Source: Antrihabitans cavernicola | GTDB taxonomy: Bacteria; Actinomycetota; Actinomycetes; Mycobacteriales; Mycobacteriaceae | Assembly: GCF_008297975.1 (NCBI RefSeq) | Contig: NZ_VLNY01000005.1 | Span: 62,001-126,000 of the forward strand | DNA length: 64,000 nucleotides | Direction: 5' to 3' | In this document: positions 23,682 through 31,540 of the stretch, piece by piece | Numbering within the stretch: position 1 is the first letter of the stretch | Layout: every line of letters begins with the position of its first letter | Program-made: the position numbers and the translations under genes | The notes under the pieces: generated by a model | What the model was told of the DNA's origin: nothing | Database searches by the model: none | What the model saw: only the letters and a program-made list of their open reading frames with translations

Positions 23682-24830
23682 ATGCGAAGGAGTTGGATCC
23701 CCATTGCGGCGTGCGTCATCGCTGTCACAGCGGCATCACCCCAAGCCTCGGCCGAGCCGAGCACTGCGATAGGTAGTCCCCTCACCGTCGAGACAGCCTC
23801 GCCGCTCGATCCGACTCTGGCACAAGAACTTTCCCGAGCAAGCAACTTCACCTACCAGTCGACTTTCGGGAACGAAACGCCGACCGTTGTCAGCGGCGCG
23901 CTGTACGAACCGAAGGGTGCTCCCCCGGCGGGTGGTTGGCCCCTCATCGCTTACGCCCATGGCACGTCCGGTATCAGTGAAGAGTGCGCACCAACGCATT
24001 CGCCAGATCTGTTCCAGAACGTGCCGATTGTGAAGGCGTTGGTCGAGCACGGTTGGGCGGTGGCCGCGACCGACTACCAGGGCCTCGGCACGCCAGGCCA
24101 GCACCGTTATCTCGACTCGCGCACCGAGGCGCGCAGTGTGCTCGATGCGGCGCGGGCTGCCCGCCGCATGAACCCGACGTTATCCGACCGCGTGATGCTC
24201 TACGGAGTTTCGCAAGGCGCGCAGGCAACCCAGGCTGCGGCGGAGGTTGCCGGCAACTATGCGCCCGAGTTGAAGATCCAGGGCAACGCGATGGATTCGC
24301 CGGCGTTGAACCTCGTACCTTTCGTCGCCGCGATCGATTCCAAGAGTCTGACGGCTACGCAGTACGCCGTCCTGCCGCTTGTGCTCGTGGGCGTCGCTGC
24401 CTCCGATCCCACGTTCCGCCCGAGCGACGTATTGCATGGACTGAGCCAACACGACATCGACGTGCTGGTCTCTTGTACCGGCATCGACAACGCCGAGAAG
24501 TTCACGATCGCAGTAGGCATGAACCCGAGCAACGCATACTTCGCCACCATGGAAAGTCGTCTGGAGATGGCAAAGTTTCTGGCTGTCAATGCTTTTCCGC
24601 AACGCCCACCGCGTGTGCCCACATTTGTAGCGCGCGGGACGGACGACACGTTGATTTTGCCGTCGTGGACAGATCCTTCGGTGACAGCCATGCGCGTGCT
24701 TGGTGGCAATGTGCAAGAAGTGTTGCGGCCAGGCGTCATGGTGGTTCAGGAGATGTTCCTCCGACGTTGGATTGGATCGAGCGACACCTCGGGTGAAGGA
24801 ATGCGCGCCTCCAGCAGACGAATTGAGTGA
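23682..24830 (+). CDS. Secreted LIP-family lipase/esterase with frameshifted C-terminus
   Basis: A 382-residue alpha/beta-hydrolase of the secretory lipase (LIP) family. It has a signal peptide with cleavage after SPQASA, an oxyanion-type AHGTSG, the nucleophile elbow GVSQG and the acid residue in GTDDTLI. The catalytic His is absent from this frame. A second frame, starting at 24737 and ending at the TGA at 24794-24796, reads HGGSGDVPPTLDWIERHLG, which is how the C-terminus of this family should look. One base is therefore missing near 24736, and the intact gene would be about 372 residues ending at 24796. The last 30 residues of the present frame (RRWIGSSDTSGEG and on) are off-frame sequence. 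As written, the protein lacks its His and is probably inactive, unless the break is a sequencing error. The gene is divergent from the WXG cassette. Confidence 0.85.
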   Translation: MRRSWIPIAACVIAVTAASPQASAEPSTAIGSPLTVETASPLDPTLAQELSRASNFTYQSTFGNETPTVVSGALYEPKGAPPAGGWPLIAYAHGTSGISEECAPTHSPDLFQNVPIVKALVEHGWAVAATDYQGLGTPGQHRYLDSRTEARSVLDAARAARRMNPTLSDRVMLYGVSQGAQATQAAAEVAGNYAPELKIQGNAMDSPALNLVPFVAAIDSKSLTATQYAVLPLVLVGVAASDPTFRPSDVLHGLSQHDIDVLVSCTGIDNAEKFTIAVGMNPSNAYFATMESRLEMAKFLAVNAFPQRPPRVPTFVARGTDDTLILPSWTDPSVTAMRVLGGNVQEVLRPGVMVVQEMFLRRWIGSSDTSGEGMRASSRRIE

Positions 24831-24978
24831 CCAGTCAAATCGAAATCGCAAGCGGTGAAACGAACTCAACTCGGTACTGAGATCCGAAGCCACTTCATCC
24901 GTGTGCCGACGGATCACCCGACGTCGTGCGGAGGGGTACCTTCACAACGCACCGAACCCGAACATGGTCAGGCGCTGA

Positions 24979-25842
24979 CTACTCAGTACGCTGGCCTAAA
25001 TTCCATCGCTCAATCCGGCGCATTGTCACCTCACTACCAATCTCGCCTCGCGCATCGGGATTGTCGAGGTAATACCTGACCGCTCCTAGCAGCGGCAAGG
25101 CGCCGACCGCGAACCAGTCGGTCCTGAGCTCGATCGTTTCGCGCCAATCTTTCGGCTTCAAGAATGCGACCCAACTCTTGCGACGGTGCGTTCCACATCC
25201 GCGATGGAGCCTGATCCGGATCACGCGCGATCGGACACGTCCGACGGTTCTCAACCCCGGATCGATCGCAACGACGTCATCCCACGCGACGGATTGATAC
25301 GTATCCGCTGCCCGGTACACCAGCCCGATTTCCGAAATCGCGAAGTACACGGGCACAAAGGCACCGCGCGTTATTTCGATCAAGGCCAGGATCAGGTAGA
25401 CGCCGATGACCGTTGCCAAGACAGCAAGGACATAGTGCGCGCTGTGCATCGGCTCGGACCACGGCAGATTGTGCGCGAAATCGTGGTAAGCGAAGAAGAG
25501 GGTGAATGCCGCCATTGCAGTCATAAAGCAAATACTCGCAACGAACGTCCCACTCGACGTCACGAAGCGGACGGATCGAGGTGTCGACTCCACGAGAATC
25601 ACTCCTGCAGTACCTGCATCTTTGCCGGACCTCGAGCCGCGCAATGAAGTGAGGACGACCGCCGAGCCGGTCAACAACGTCAGTGCCCCAAACAGATTGA
25701 GCCCGAATTCGCGCCACTGCCGCGAAAGCAAGCTCAATATTGCCGGCACTCCCCATGCAACGCCGAATACGAAGAAGACAACGCCACTTGCGGCCGCGCC
25801 CCAGCGCGGACTGGCATCAGCCCACTCGTCTGGCCTTTCCAC
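24979..25842 (-). CDS. Four-TM membrane protein with C-terminal PH-like region (paralogue B)
   Basis: A 287-residue protein with a GTG start at 25842 preceded by a near-ideal AAGGAGG site. Hydrophobic segments lie at about residues 15-35, 45-65, 98-118 and 132-158. A soluble region follows (ISEIGLVYRAADTYQSVAWDD), then a C-terminal segment with YYLDNPDARGEIG. This repeats the plan of the protein at 20938-21753, including the NPDAR motif. It is the last gene of the minus-strand cassette that starts with the amidase effector at 29136. Function unknown; immunity or envelope anchoring of the linked substrates is a reasonable guess. Confidence 0.68.
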   Translation of the reverse strand: MERPDEWADASPRWGAAASGVVFFVFGVAWGVPAILSLLSRQWREFGLNLFGALTLLTGSAVVLTSLRGSRSGKDAGTAGVILVESTPRSVRFVTSSGTFVASICFMTAMAAFTLFFAYHDFAHNLPWSEPMHSAHYVLAVLATVIGVYLILALIEITRGAFVPVYFAISEIGLVYRAADTYQSVAWDDVVAIDPGLRTVGRVRSRVIRIRLHRGCGTHRRKSWVAFLKPKDWRETIELRTDWFAVGALPLLGAVRYYLDNPDARGEIGSEVTMRRIERWNLGQRTE

Positions 25843-25889
25843 TACTCCTCCTTCACAACGGAATTCGCGCGTTCAATTCCGCTGAACAA

Positions 25890-26318
25890 CTACTTCGCGG
25901 GATCTACGACAACGTCCCCGATTGTCGGGTTATCGCGCAAAGTTCGATTCAACGCCTCGTAGTCGGCCTTCGTCTCCAGCAGGACAGTGAATTCGCCTGG
26001 GAATGTATCCGGATCCACAAAATCCGAGAACTGAGGATTGCGCCTGTTGAAGTCGTTGAGTACCTCTGCCGGACTGGAATAGATCACCGATGTCACACCC
26101 GCGAATCGACCGAGTGCCATCTTCAAGTTCGCGCACGCTGACTTCTCACACGCCGGATCGTCGGCGCTTACACCTTTGCTCAGGTCGACCGTCGCTTCGA
26201 ATTTGGCAGACACTCGCACTGGCACAGCCGGTTCGGACATCGGTCGCCCGGAATCGCCACAGCCACTTAGCATCAGAGCCACTAGCCCAGCGATCACAGC
26301 ACATCTCACCGAAAGCAC
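25890..26318 (-). CDS. Lipoprotein resembling the stand-alone FtsX extracellular domain (1)
   Basis: A 142-residue lipoprotein with a GTG start after AAGGGAAG. The signal peptide ends in the lipobox LSGC (Cys20). The remaining 100 residues follow the pattern of the extracellular domain of actinobacterial FtsX: VSADDPACEKSAC (Cys57 and Cys62), a V-x-S-V strand (GVTSVIYSS), NPQFSDF, then FPGEFTVLLE and a closing strand IGDVV. Mycobacterial FtsX has the same order, including a CxxxxC pair and an FPASF-type strand. No permease part is present. In mycobacteria and streptococci this FtsX domain binds a peptidoglycan hydrolase partner. Here it sits a few genes after an amidase-type type VII effector, which suggests it binds or restrains that enzyme on the outer face of the membrane. 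Confidence 0.75.
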   Translation of the reverse strand: MLSVRCAVIAGLVALMLSGCGDSGRPMSEPAVPVRVSAKFEATVDLSKGVSADDPACEKSACANLKMALGRFAGVTSVIYSSPAEVLNDFNRRNPQFSDFVDPDTFPGEFTVLLETKADYEALNRTLRDNPTIGDVVVDPAK

Positions 26319-26393
26319 TTACTTCCCTTGATGTTTCCTGAATGCGCCCATCGCGGGGATGCCTGTAGACCACGACAAGATGCCAACGGCGAC

Positions 26394-26999
26394 TTAGCCG
26401 ACCGGGTCCGCGCCAATGTCTTTGTATCCCGGCATACCCGCAAGAGCGGATTTCAATTGACCGAGGGCGTCAGCATCGCTTATCCGCATGGTGAAGTCTG
26501 CTGGGACATCACCTGGCTTCACAAGCCCGCCAAAGTCTTTGCTACTCGCCTTGTCATCGAACCGCTGGTACGCATCCTGAATATTGTGGTACTCGACCGA
26601 TGTGACACCTGGGAAGCCCGAAATCTTGGCCTTCAAGCCGGCACATTGCGGCATCGAGCACGACGTATCGGCAAAAACAACAGCGTTGTCGAGGATGACA
26701 GTCGCGTCGAGCCCAGGTTTCGCGGTTTCGCTCGTGGCGACGACCACTGGGGCCGCATTCGAGACTGAGCCGTCGCAAGCCGCGACTCCAACGACCACCA
26801 GTAGCGCTGCAATGGCAACAATCACTTCGCGCAGTGCCGGTTTCACTGATGACATCGCTCCACCGTCATCAGTTCTCGACGCTGCCGATGACGCCGATTC
26901 GACACCAGCCGCAGCCTCGAGTGTGCCAATCTCATCGGAAGCACCGGTCAACGTGCCTGCCAACGCCCGCAGAATCGCCGGATCAACGCGCAAACTCAT
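26394..26999 (-). CDS. WXG-like leader joined to an FtsX-extracellular-domain lipoprotein (2)
   Basis: A 201-residue frame with a strong GGGGGAGG site before the ATG at 26999. Residues 1-45 look like the start of a WXG/ESX-type helix (DPAILRALAGTLTGASDEIG). From Met49 a complete lipoprotein signal follows (VIVAIAALLVVVGVAAC, Cys75). Residues 95-200 are a second FtsX-extracellular-domain-like module with a Cys pair (SCSMPQC, Cys113 and Cys118), GVTSVEYHN and DVPADFTMRI. Either the 48-residue leader is a remnant of a substrate gene fused in frame, or translation of the lipoprotein really begins at 26855 (ATG with GGTGGAG close by) and the leader is a separate short product. It is a paralogue of the lipoprotein at 25890-26318, 75 bp away. 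Confidence 0.7.
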   Translation of the reverse strand: MSLRVDPAILRALAGTLTGASDEIGTLEAAAGVESASSAASRTDDGGAMSSVKPALREVIVAIAALLVVVGVAACDGSVSNAAPVVVATSETAKPGLDATVILDNAVVFADTSCSMPQCAGLKAKISGFPGVTSVEYHNIQDAYQRFDDKASSKDFGGLVKPGDVPADFTMRISDADALGQLKSALAGMPGYKDIGADPVG

Positions 27000-27133
27000 G
27001 ACCTCCCCCTACCTTCACCGCCCCCACGGCGCTGCGAGAAGAGTACCAATCGGGCACCAAAAGACAGCGCGAGCGCAGCGAACTTCCGAAAATCGCGGAG
27101 CGTTACATACGAATCGAGACGATCTGCGTATGA

Positions 27134-27454
27134 CTACCTAGTCAGTTCTTGCTCGACTGCATCGAGTCGTCGTGCGCCTTCTTTGTCGGTCGCGGAGTAG
27201 GACGATGCCGACGCATGCAACTTGATCGCAGCCTGATCGACCTCGTCCAGAGTTTGATTGAGTCGGTCCGTCCACACACGCCGACAATCTGCCAGTGCCG
27301 GCGATATCAGCCATCCCGAGTGCGCTTCAGCGGCAACGGCACTCGAATCGAGTGCGTGGTTGGCACGATCGCGTGCCGAGACGGCCAAGTCGCCCATGTC
27401 ATCGCCAGCTTGGTGAACGCCTCCCGGATCTATGTCGACATTCGGGTTTGTCAT
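27134..27454 (-). CDS. Small WXG100-like type VII protein with YxxxD motif
   Basis: A protein of about 106 residues from the ATG at 27454, chosen because GGAG lies about 8 bases upstream and the longer frame to 27652 crosses the previous gene. It shows two helices around a GW turn (HSGWLISPALADCRRVW) and a C-terminal YSATD, matching the YxxxD type VII export signal. It stands between the small membrane protein gene and the FtsX-like lipoprotein genes, in the same operon as the amidase effector. It probably dimerises with that effector's N-terminal helical region and supplies the export signal. Confidence 0.68.
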   Translation of the reverse strand: MTNPNVDIDPGGVHQAGDDMGDLAVSARDRANHALDSSAVAAEAHSGWLISPALADCRRVWTDRLNQTLDEVDQAAIKLHASASSYSATDKEGARRLDAVEQELTR

Positions 27455-27476
27455 CGTGCAGGCTCCGATCGTGCGG

Positions 27477-27869
27477 TCAATAACATTGTTTACGTAGGGG
27501 CTGAGTATCGAAATACGTGTCGTATAGCACCAGCGCTGTAAAGCCGAAATATGCCAATGCGGCGACCAGCAGGACGACCCCGAGAGCCCTGGAGATACCA
27601 GCGCCGACTTGGGGAGTCCGCATCGAACGGATGAGATATAGCAGAGCAACAACGACCGCGAGCGCGGCTACAACGACCTGCAGCCAGTTGTATACGAATT
27701 GCGAAGTCGGCTGCTGAACAACCGAATGGCACGGCAGACCGTTCATTCGGTCAGCCGCAGCGTCATAGCTGGCGTCACCTCGTGACCCCAGCACGATGCC
27801 CACGACAATTAACGCAATAACACCGACACCAAGGAAGTTGTCGAAACGCCTCGGCATTGCGCGCGCCAT
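27477..27869 (-). CDS. Small three-TM membrane protein
   Basis: A protein of about 130 residues from the ATG at 27869, which follows the effector stop by one base; the GTG at 27878 is an alternative. Hydrophobic segments lie at about residues 12-30, 62-82 and 92-115. The loop between the first and second carries a Cys (NGLPCHSVVQQ), and another Cys is at the C-terminus (RKQCY). No family recognised. Its position directly after the amidase effector gene makes it a candidate immunity protein or membrane receptor for it, but the sequence itself does not show this. Confidence 0.62.
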   Translation of the reverse strand: MARAMPRRFDNFLGVGVIALIVVGIVLGSRGDASYDAAADRMNGLPCHSVVQQPTSQFVYNWLQVVVAALAVVVALLYLIRSMRTPQVGAGISRALGVVLLVAALAYFGFTALVLYDTYFDTQPLRKQCY

Positions 27870-27870
27870 A

Positions 27871-29136
27871 CTAGCCACCGTTGACCCTTACTGCGACGAT
27901 CTTCTGGTTGCCGTATGCATCGAGAAGGTTCTCGTCGCGTCCGTTCAAACTCAGGTCGTGCTGATTGTCCGACTGCTGCGTGTAACGAATATCGCCATCT
28001 GGTGTTACCGCCGTGACGATCGCGGTATGATGAAACATTCCTTCCTGGCGACTGTCGTCTCCCTGGTCGGGATTTGGCGCATCCTGTTGGAAGAAGATGA
28101 CATCGCCCGGCTTCACGTCGCTCAGCGGAACTTCCTTGCCGCCTCCGTCGCCGGTCAAGAAGCCATGGAGTCCGGGTGACGTATCCCACGCGGGTGTCCG
28201 CAAGTGTTCGTCGATCGACTTCACACCGGAATCGCCAGTTGCAAGCCAGTTTTGATCATCCAGAATGCCGAGCCCGTTGTTGCTTGCTGGTAGTCCGCCG
28301 CCACGAAGCACCTCGGACGCGAACTCCGTGCAGTTGTCCGAGAACAAAGTGGTCGCCCCGTACTTGCCATCGTTATAGTGACTTTCTGCCCACTCCACTG
28401 CCTTGATCGGATCGTACGACCCGGACCCATGCAGGCTCGCTTTGACGTCCTGCGGAATTCCGTCGAGACCCGCAATCTGTGTCGGTAACGCACGCATCAG
28501 TTGTTGTTGTTGTTTGTTTTCGAGCGAACTCCACCAACGCTTCACATCTTCCGGCGAACTCCCGGCCTTTGGCACATCAGCGGCGATAATCGCGAGTTGG
28601 TCGTGCGATGCTTGAACCTGAACCTTGTTCACAGCTTGAGACGGATCAGTGATAGTGGACGAGTTGTTAATTCGCTTGATCGCTTCGGCGGCCAAGTTGT
28701 CGGCGGCGCCTGCCCGATCCAGCACCGACCGGATCTCTGAGAGGACGACGAATAGCTCGATTGTGGTTGCACCAGAACTGGCGACGGGGTCGACGGTCCC
28801 GTCCGGATTCAGTGATACCCGCAGTGCCGGCGCCATCTTCACGATCACATCGAGTTCCGACTGCAACGCTGAAACGGCTTGACTCAGGCCGTCCAGAACC
28901 ATAGTCGCCCCGCGCATTTCATCGAAAGCCGAATCGAACTTGTTCGCCAAATCGACAAGGGAGGAACGCGCCGTCTCGCCGACTTGATCGGCCCAGTTCG
29001 ACTCGACCTGTTTAGCTCCTCGCTGATGGACGATATCGGCACAATTCCGTGAGTGGCTCGCCGCGTCGGACCAACCCTGACCCGCCGCCGCCCATAAATT
29101 GGGCTGCGCATCCCGCAACTGTGCGCACGTGACCAT
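27871..29136 (-). CDS. Type VII-secreted effector with C-terminal amidase_6-like cysteine hydrolase domain
   Basis: A 421-residue protein from the ATG at 29136, with GGGGGAG upstream; the TTG at 29154 is rejected. Residues 1-100 are helical with an N-W turn (VESNWADQVGE), like WXG-type substrates. Residues 190-235 carry the linker WWSSLENKQQQQLMRALP followed by IAGLDGIP, which I know from actinobacterial polymorphic toxins exported by type VII systems. Residues 240-421 resemble the putative amidase domain (amidase_6): YDPIKAVEWAESHY, the nucleophile in SDNCTEFASEVL (Cys269), KPGDVIFF and the His pair in FHHTAIV (369-370). This predicts hydrolysis of an amide bond, probably in peptidoglycan stem peptides. 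The genes after it encode a membrane protein, a YxxxD partner and two FtsX-like lipoproteins, which fits an effector with export partner and control proteins. Confidence 0.75.
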   Translation of the reverse strand: MVTCAQLRDAQPNLWAAAGQGWSDAASHSRNCADIVHQRGAKQVESNWADQVGETARSSLVDLANKFDSAFDEMRGATMVLDGLSQAVSALQSELDVIVKMAPALRVSLNPDGTVDPVASSGATTIELFVVLSEIRSVLDRAGAADNLAAEAIKRINNSSTITDPSQAVNKVQVQASHDQLAIIAADVPKAGSSPEDVKRWWSSLENKQQQQLMRALPTQIAGLDGIPQDVKASLHGSGSYDPIKAVEWAESHYNDGKYGATTLFSDNCTEFASEVLRGGGLPASNNGLGILDDQNWLATGDSGVKSIDEHLRTPAWDTSPGLHGFLTGDGGGKEVPLSDVKPGDVIFFQQDAPNPDQGDDSRQEGMFHHTAIVTAVTPDGDIRYTQQSDNQHDLSLNGRDENLLDAYGNQKIVAVRVNGG

Positions 29137-29275
29137 TGCTCCCCCTACCGACAACCTCCCCGACCGTCAAACGCCCGTTCCAGTCATTTATCCAGACAAT
29201 CGGAGGCTCCGCAAATAGTAATGGGGCGTTTGTCCCTAATGCCGGAGATCTCGCATTTGCCTAGCTCGCGGGCAG

Positions 29276-30070
29276 CTACGGCAAAATGCTATCCACATAT
29301 CCACCATCGACACGTACAGCTCCACCAGTAGTAGCCGATGCGAATGGCGAAGCGAGATAAACAACCATGTTGGCAATCTCTTCCGGCTCGATCAGCCTCT
29401 GCAACAACGAATACGGACGATAGTTCTTCATGAACTCACGCTGCGCGTCGTCCCACCCCAACGACTTGTCGACCAGCTGGTAGACGAAATCTTCGACTCC
29501 ACCGGTGTGCGTCGGACCGGCAATGACCGAGTTCACCGTAACTCCGCTTCCGGCAGCAGCTTTCGCGAAACCACGCGCAACGCCAAGGATTGCCGTCTTC
29601 GACACGCCGTAGTGGATCATCTCCGCCGGAATGACGATTCCCGAGTCGCTGGCAATGTATTGAATTCGGCCCCAACCTTTTTCCGTCATCTTCGGCAGGT
29701 AGAGCCGCGTCAGTCGCACCGCGGCGAGCACGTTGACCTCGAAGTATCTGCGCCACTCGTCGTCACTGATTTCCAGCGGATCCGCTGTTCCGAAGATGCC
29801 GAGGTTGTTGATCAGGATGTCGACGTCGGGCAGCAATTCGATAGCCCGATCGGCACCCCCGTCCGTCGCCACGTCCGCATCGACTGCCACGAACTCGGCG
29901 TCCGGCAGGTCGGCCCGCAATTGTTCGATCGACGCCGCCACCTTCGATGCGGTCCGCCCGTTGATACCTACGCGCGCCCCAGAAGCCGCGAGCCCGCGGG
30001 CAATCGCGAACCCGATGCCCTGGGTCGAGCCCGTCACCAGCGCCGTCTTGCCGCTCAGATCGATCTGCAT
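29276..30070 (-). CDS. Short-chain dehydrogenase/reductase
   Basis: A 264-residue classical SDR. It has the NAD(P)-binding TGSTQGIG near the N-terminus, the structural motif NNLG (variant of NNAG), a catalytic Ser in ASDSG, the catalytic pair in HYGVSK, and a C-terminal GGAVRVDGGY. The Arg in NGRT after the second strand suggests NADPH preference. It is a cytosolic oxidoreductase of unknown substrate. It is on the minus strand with about 140 bp before the amidase effector gene and is not obviously part of either neighbour group. Confidence 0.85.
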   Translation of the reverse strand: MQIDLSGKTALVTGSTQGIGFAIARGLAASGARVGINGRTASKVAASIEQLRADLPDAEFVAVDADVATDGGADRAIELLPDVDILINNLGIFGTADPLEISDDEWRRYFEVNVLAAVRLTRLYLPKMTEKGWGRIQYIASDSGIVIPAEMIHYGVSKTAILGVARGFAKAAAGSGVTVNSVIAGPTHTGGVEDFVYQLVDKSLGWDDAQREFMKNYRPYSLLQRLIEPEEIANMVVYLASPFASATTGGAVRVDGGYVDSILP

Positions 30071-30487
30071 CGTTCCTCACTCCCTTCGATGGCATCCGAA
30101 ACGTAACGAATCGGACTCAACCGCTTGCAACGGCTAACGATCACCCAGCATTCCCGATATCAGTCGCAACGGGGATCTCGGGGAAAATCAAACTGCACCC
30201 ATGAGTCGGGGAGAACAAGGGGACTCACCTTCGCGGTTCGGTCGTGCTCGCACATAGGTACCGAACAGCGGATCGAACTCTGCTGCAGGCAATTCAATAA
30301 GCACTGCCACGAAACACGTTGCAATACATAGCAAGCAGATCATTCGTGCCCTAAATCAGTTGCACCGCAATACTTTCACTAGATAACAAGTTGGCTTCAC
30401 ACGCTAACGACCGTCTTGCGATCCCGATATTCCGGGCATCGGGGACCACAACGCATCCATGAGCCATATCGAACGAAGGAGACTCGA
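30071..30487. other. Intergenic region with a degenerate direct repeat
   Basis: This 417-bp stretch lies between the divergent SDR and SpaA-like genes and holds no convincing gene; a short frame at 30125-30331 lacks a ribosome-binding site. Two stretches, about 30133-30205 and 30403-30463, share words in the same order: GCTAACGA, TCCCGATAT, CGGGGA and CCATGAG. The second copy ends just before the start of the SpaA-like gene, so the first may be a decayed copy of its leader or promoter. Confidence 0.5.
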
Positions 30488-31465
30488 ATGCGCAGGTCAA
30501 TTCTCACCCCAGCCCTGTTCGCCACCACCATGCTGGTAGCCGGGCTTGGCGTCGGAGTCGCACACGCCCAGGACGATCCCGCAACTCCCGCAATACCGGC
30601 GGTTACCAGCCTTCCCGGACTTCCGGATCCCTCCAACCTGCCGGAAGTCCCCACCGTGCCGAAAATTCCGACCACCACGGTCGAAGCGCCGGTGACATCG
30701 GCGCCGCCTGTCACGAGCGCTCCGCCCGCCACCAGCGCTCCCCCCACGACAGGGGCACCGACGACGTCCGAAGCGCCGACCACAACGGGCGTCCCGACCA
30801 CCACCGTCGACAACCCTGTCGACGAAGGGGTCATCACCATCACCGCAGGAATCCAGCCGGGCAACGCTCCCCTATCGGGCGTGACGGCTGACATTTCCGC
30901 CTGCGACACCGGTGATCGTATAGCGTCGATCTCCACCTCCGACGACGGAAGTGTCTCTCGCACTTTCCCGTTGGGGTGCTACTACATCGCACGAGCGGCT
31001 TGGCCCGCCGACTACGTCGACGTCGGCGACGACGGTTACGGGATCACGTTGACGCCGGACAAGCCGAACTTCACGGCACACTTCGACTTCCAATCCGGCC
31101 ATGCCCAAGGTCTCACCGACGGCACGCTGGTCAAGAAAGACCGCATCACGGGAGCTGTCCTCGGTCGAGCCACGTACGAGGTGTCGAGTTGCGCTGACGA
31201 CAACACCGACTGGCATCGGCTGACCACCGGCGACGACGGCACCGCACGGTTGGCCTTGGCGGCCGGCTGTCATAAGGCCGTCGAGATCGTCGCCCCCGAG
31301 GGCTACGAGCTCGAGAAGTCACCGGTCTACTTCGACGTCAGCGAAGGTCAGGCGTACACGGTGAATGCGCTGGACACCCCCGTCGGTTACCAGCCGGTGG
31401 AGCGCAATGTCGGCAATCGCACTCCGCTGCAGTCGATTCCATCGGGCCCGGTCGTTCGACCGTAG
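30488..31465 (+). CDS. Secreted SpaA-like surface protein with Pro/Thr linker
   Basis: A 325-residue protein starting at the ATG at 30488, seven bases after AAGGAG. A signal peptide ends at AHA-QDD. Residues 30-120 are a Pro/Thr/Ala-rich linker with repeated TSAPP and TTGAP units. Two beta-rich modules follow, each with a Cys pair and a GDDG or SDDG turn (residues about 125-215 and 220-305), resembling SpaA/prealbumin-like or Cna-B-type repeats. The second contains APEGYELEKSPVYFDV, close to the usual APxGY signature. No LPXTG motif and no C-terminal membrane anchor are present. The next gene is a class F sortase, so the two probably work together on the surface, but the attachment signal is not evident. 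Confidence 0.72.
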   Translation: MRRSILTPALFATTMLVAGLGVGVAHAQDDPATPAIPAVTSLPGLPDPSNLPEVPTVPKIPTTTVEAPVTSAPPVTSAPPATSAPPTTGAPTTSEAPTTTGVPTTTVDNPVDEGVITITAGIQPGNAPLSGVTADISACDTGDRIASISTSDDGSVSRTFPLGCYYIARAAWPADYVDVGDDGYGITLTPDKPNFTAHFDFQSGHAQGLTDGTLVKKDRITGAVLGRATYEVSSCADDNTDWHRLTTGDDGTARLALAAGCHKAVEIVAPEGYELEKSPVYFDVSEGQAYTVNALDTPVGYQPVERNVGNRTPLQSIPSGPVVRP

Positions 31466-31481
31466 GCACGAACCGAGAGGT

Positions 31482-31511
31482 GCGGCGCGGACGACACGTC
31501 GTCCGCGCCGC
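31482..31511 (+). terminator. Strong 13-bp hairpin between SpaA-like and sortase genes
   Basis: A perfect inverted repeat with arms GCGGCGCGGACGA and TCGTCCGCGCCGC and a 4-base loop CACG, placed 17 bp after the stop of the SpaA-like gene. There is no T run after it, so it may end transcription partly or protect the upstream mRNA, setting unequal levels of surface protein and sortase. Confidence 0.7.
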
Positions 31512-31540
31512 CCTTCAACCCACTCGAAAGGCCAGAAACC

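Noticed and set aside
30125-30331. Small plus-strand frame of 68 residues
   Set aside because: No ribosome-binding site, composition not gene-like, and it lies in the degenerate repeat region.
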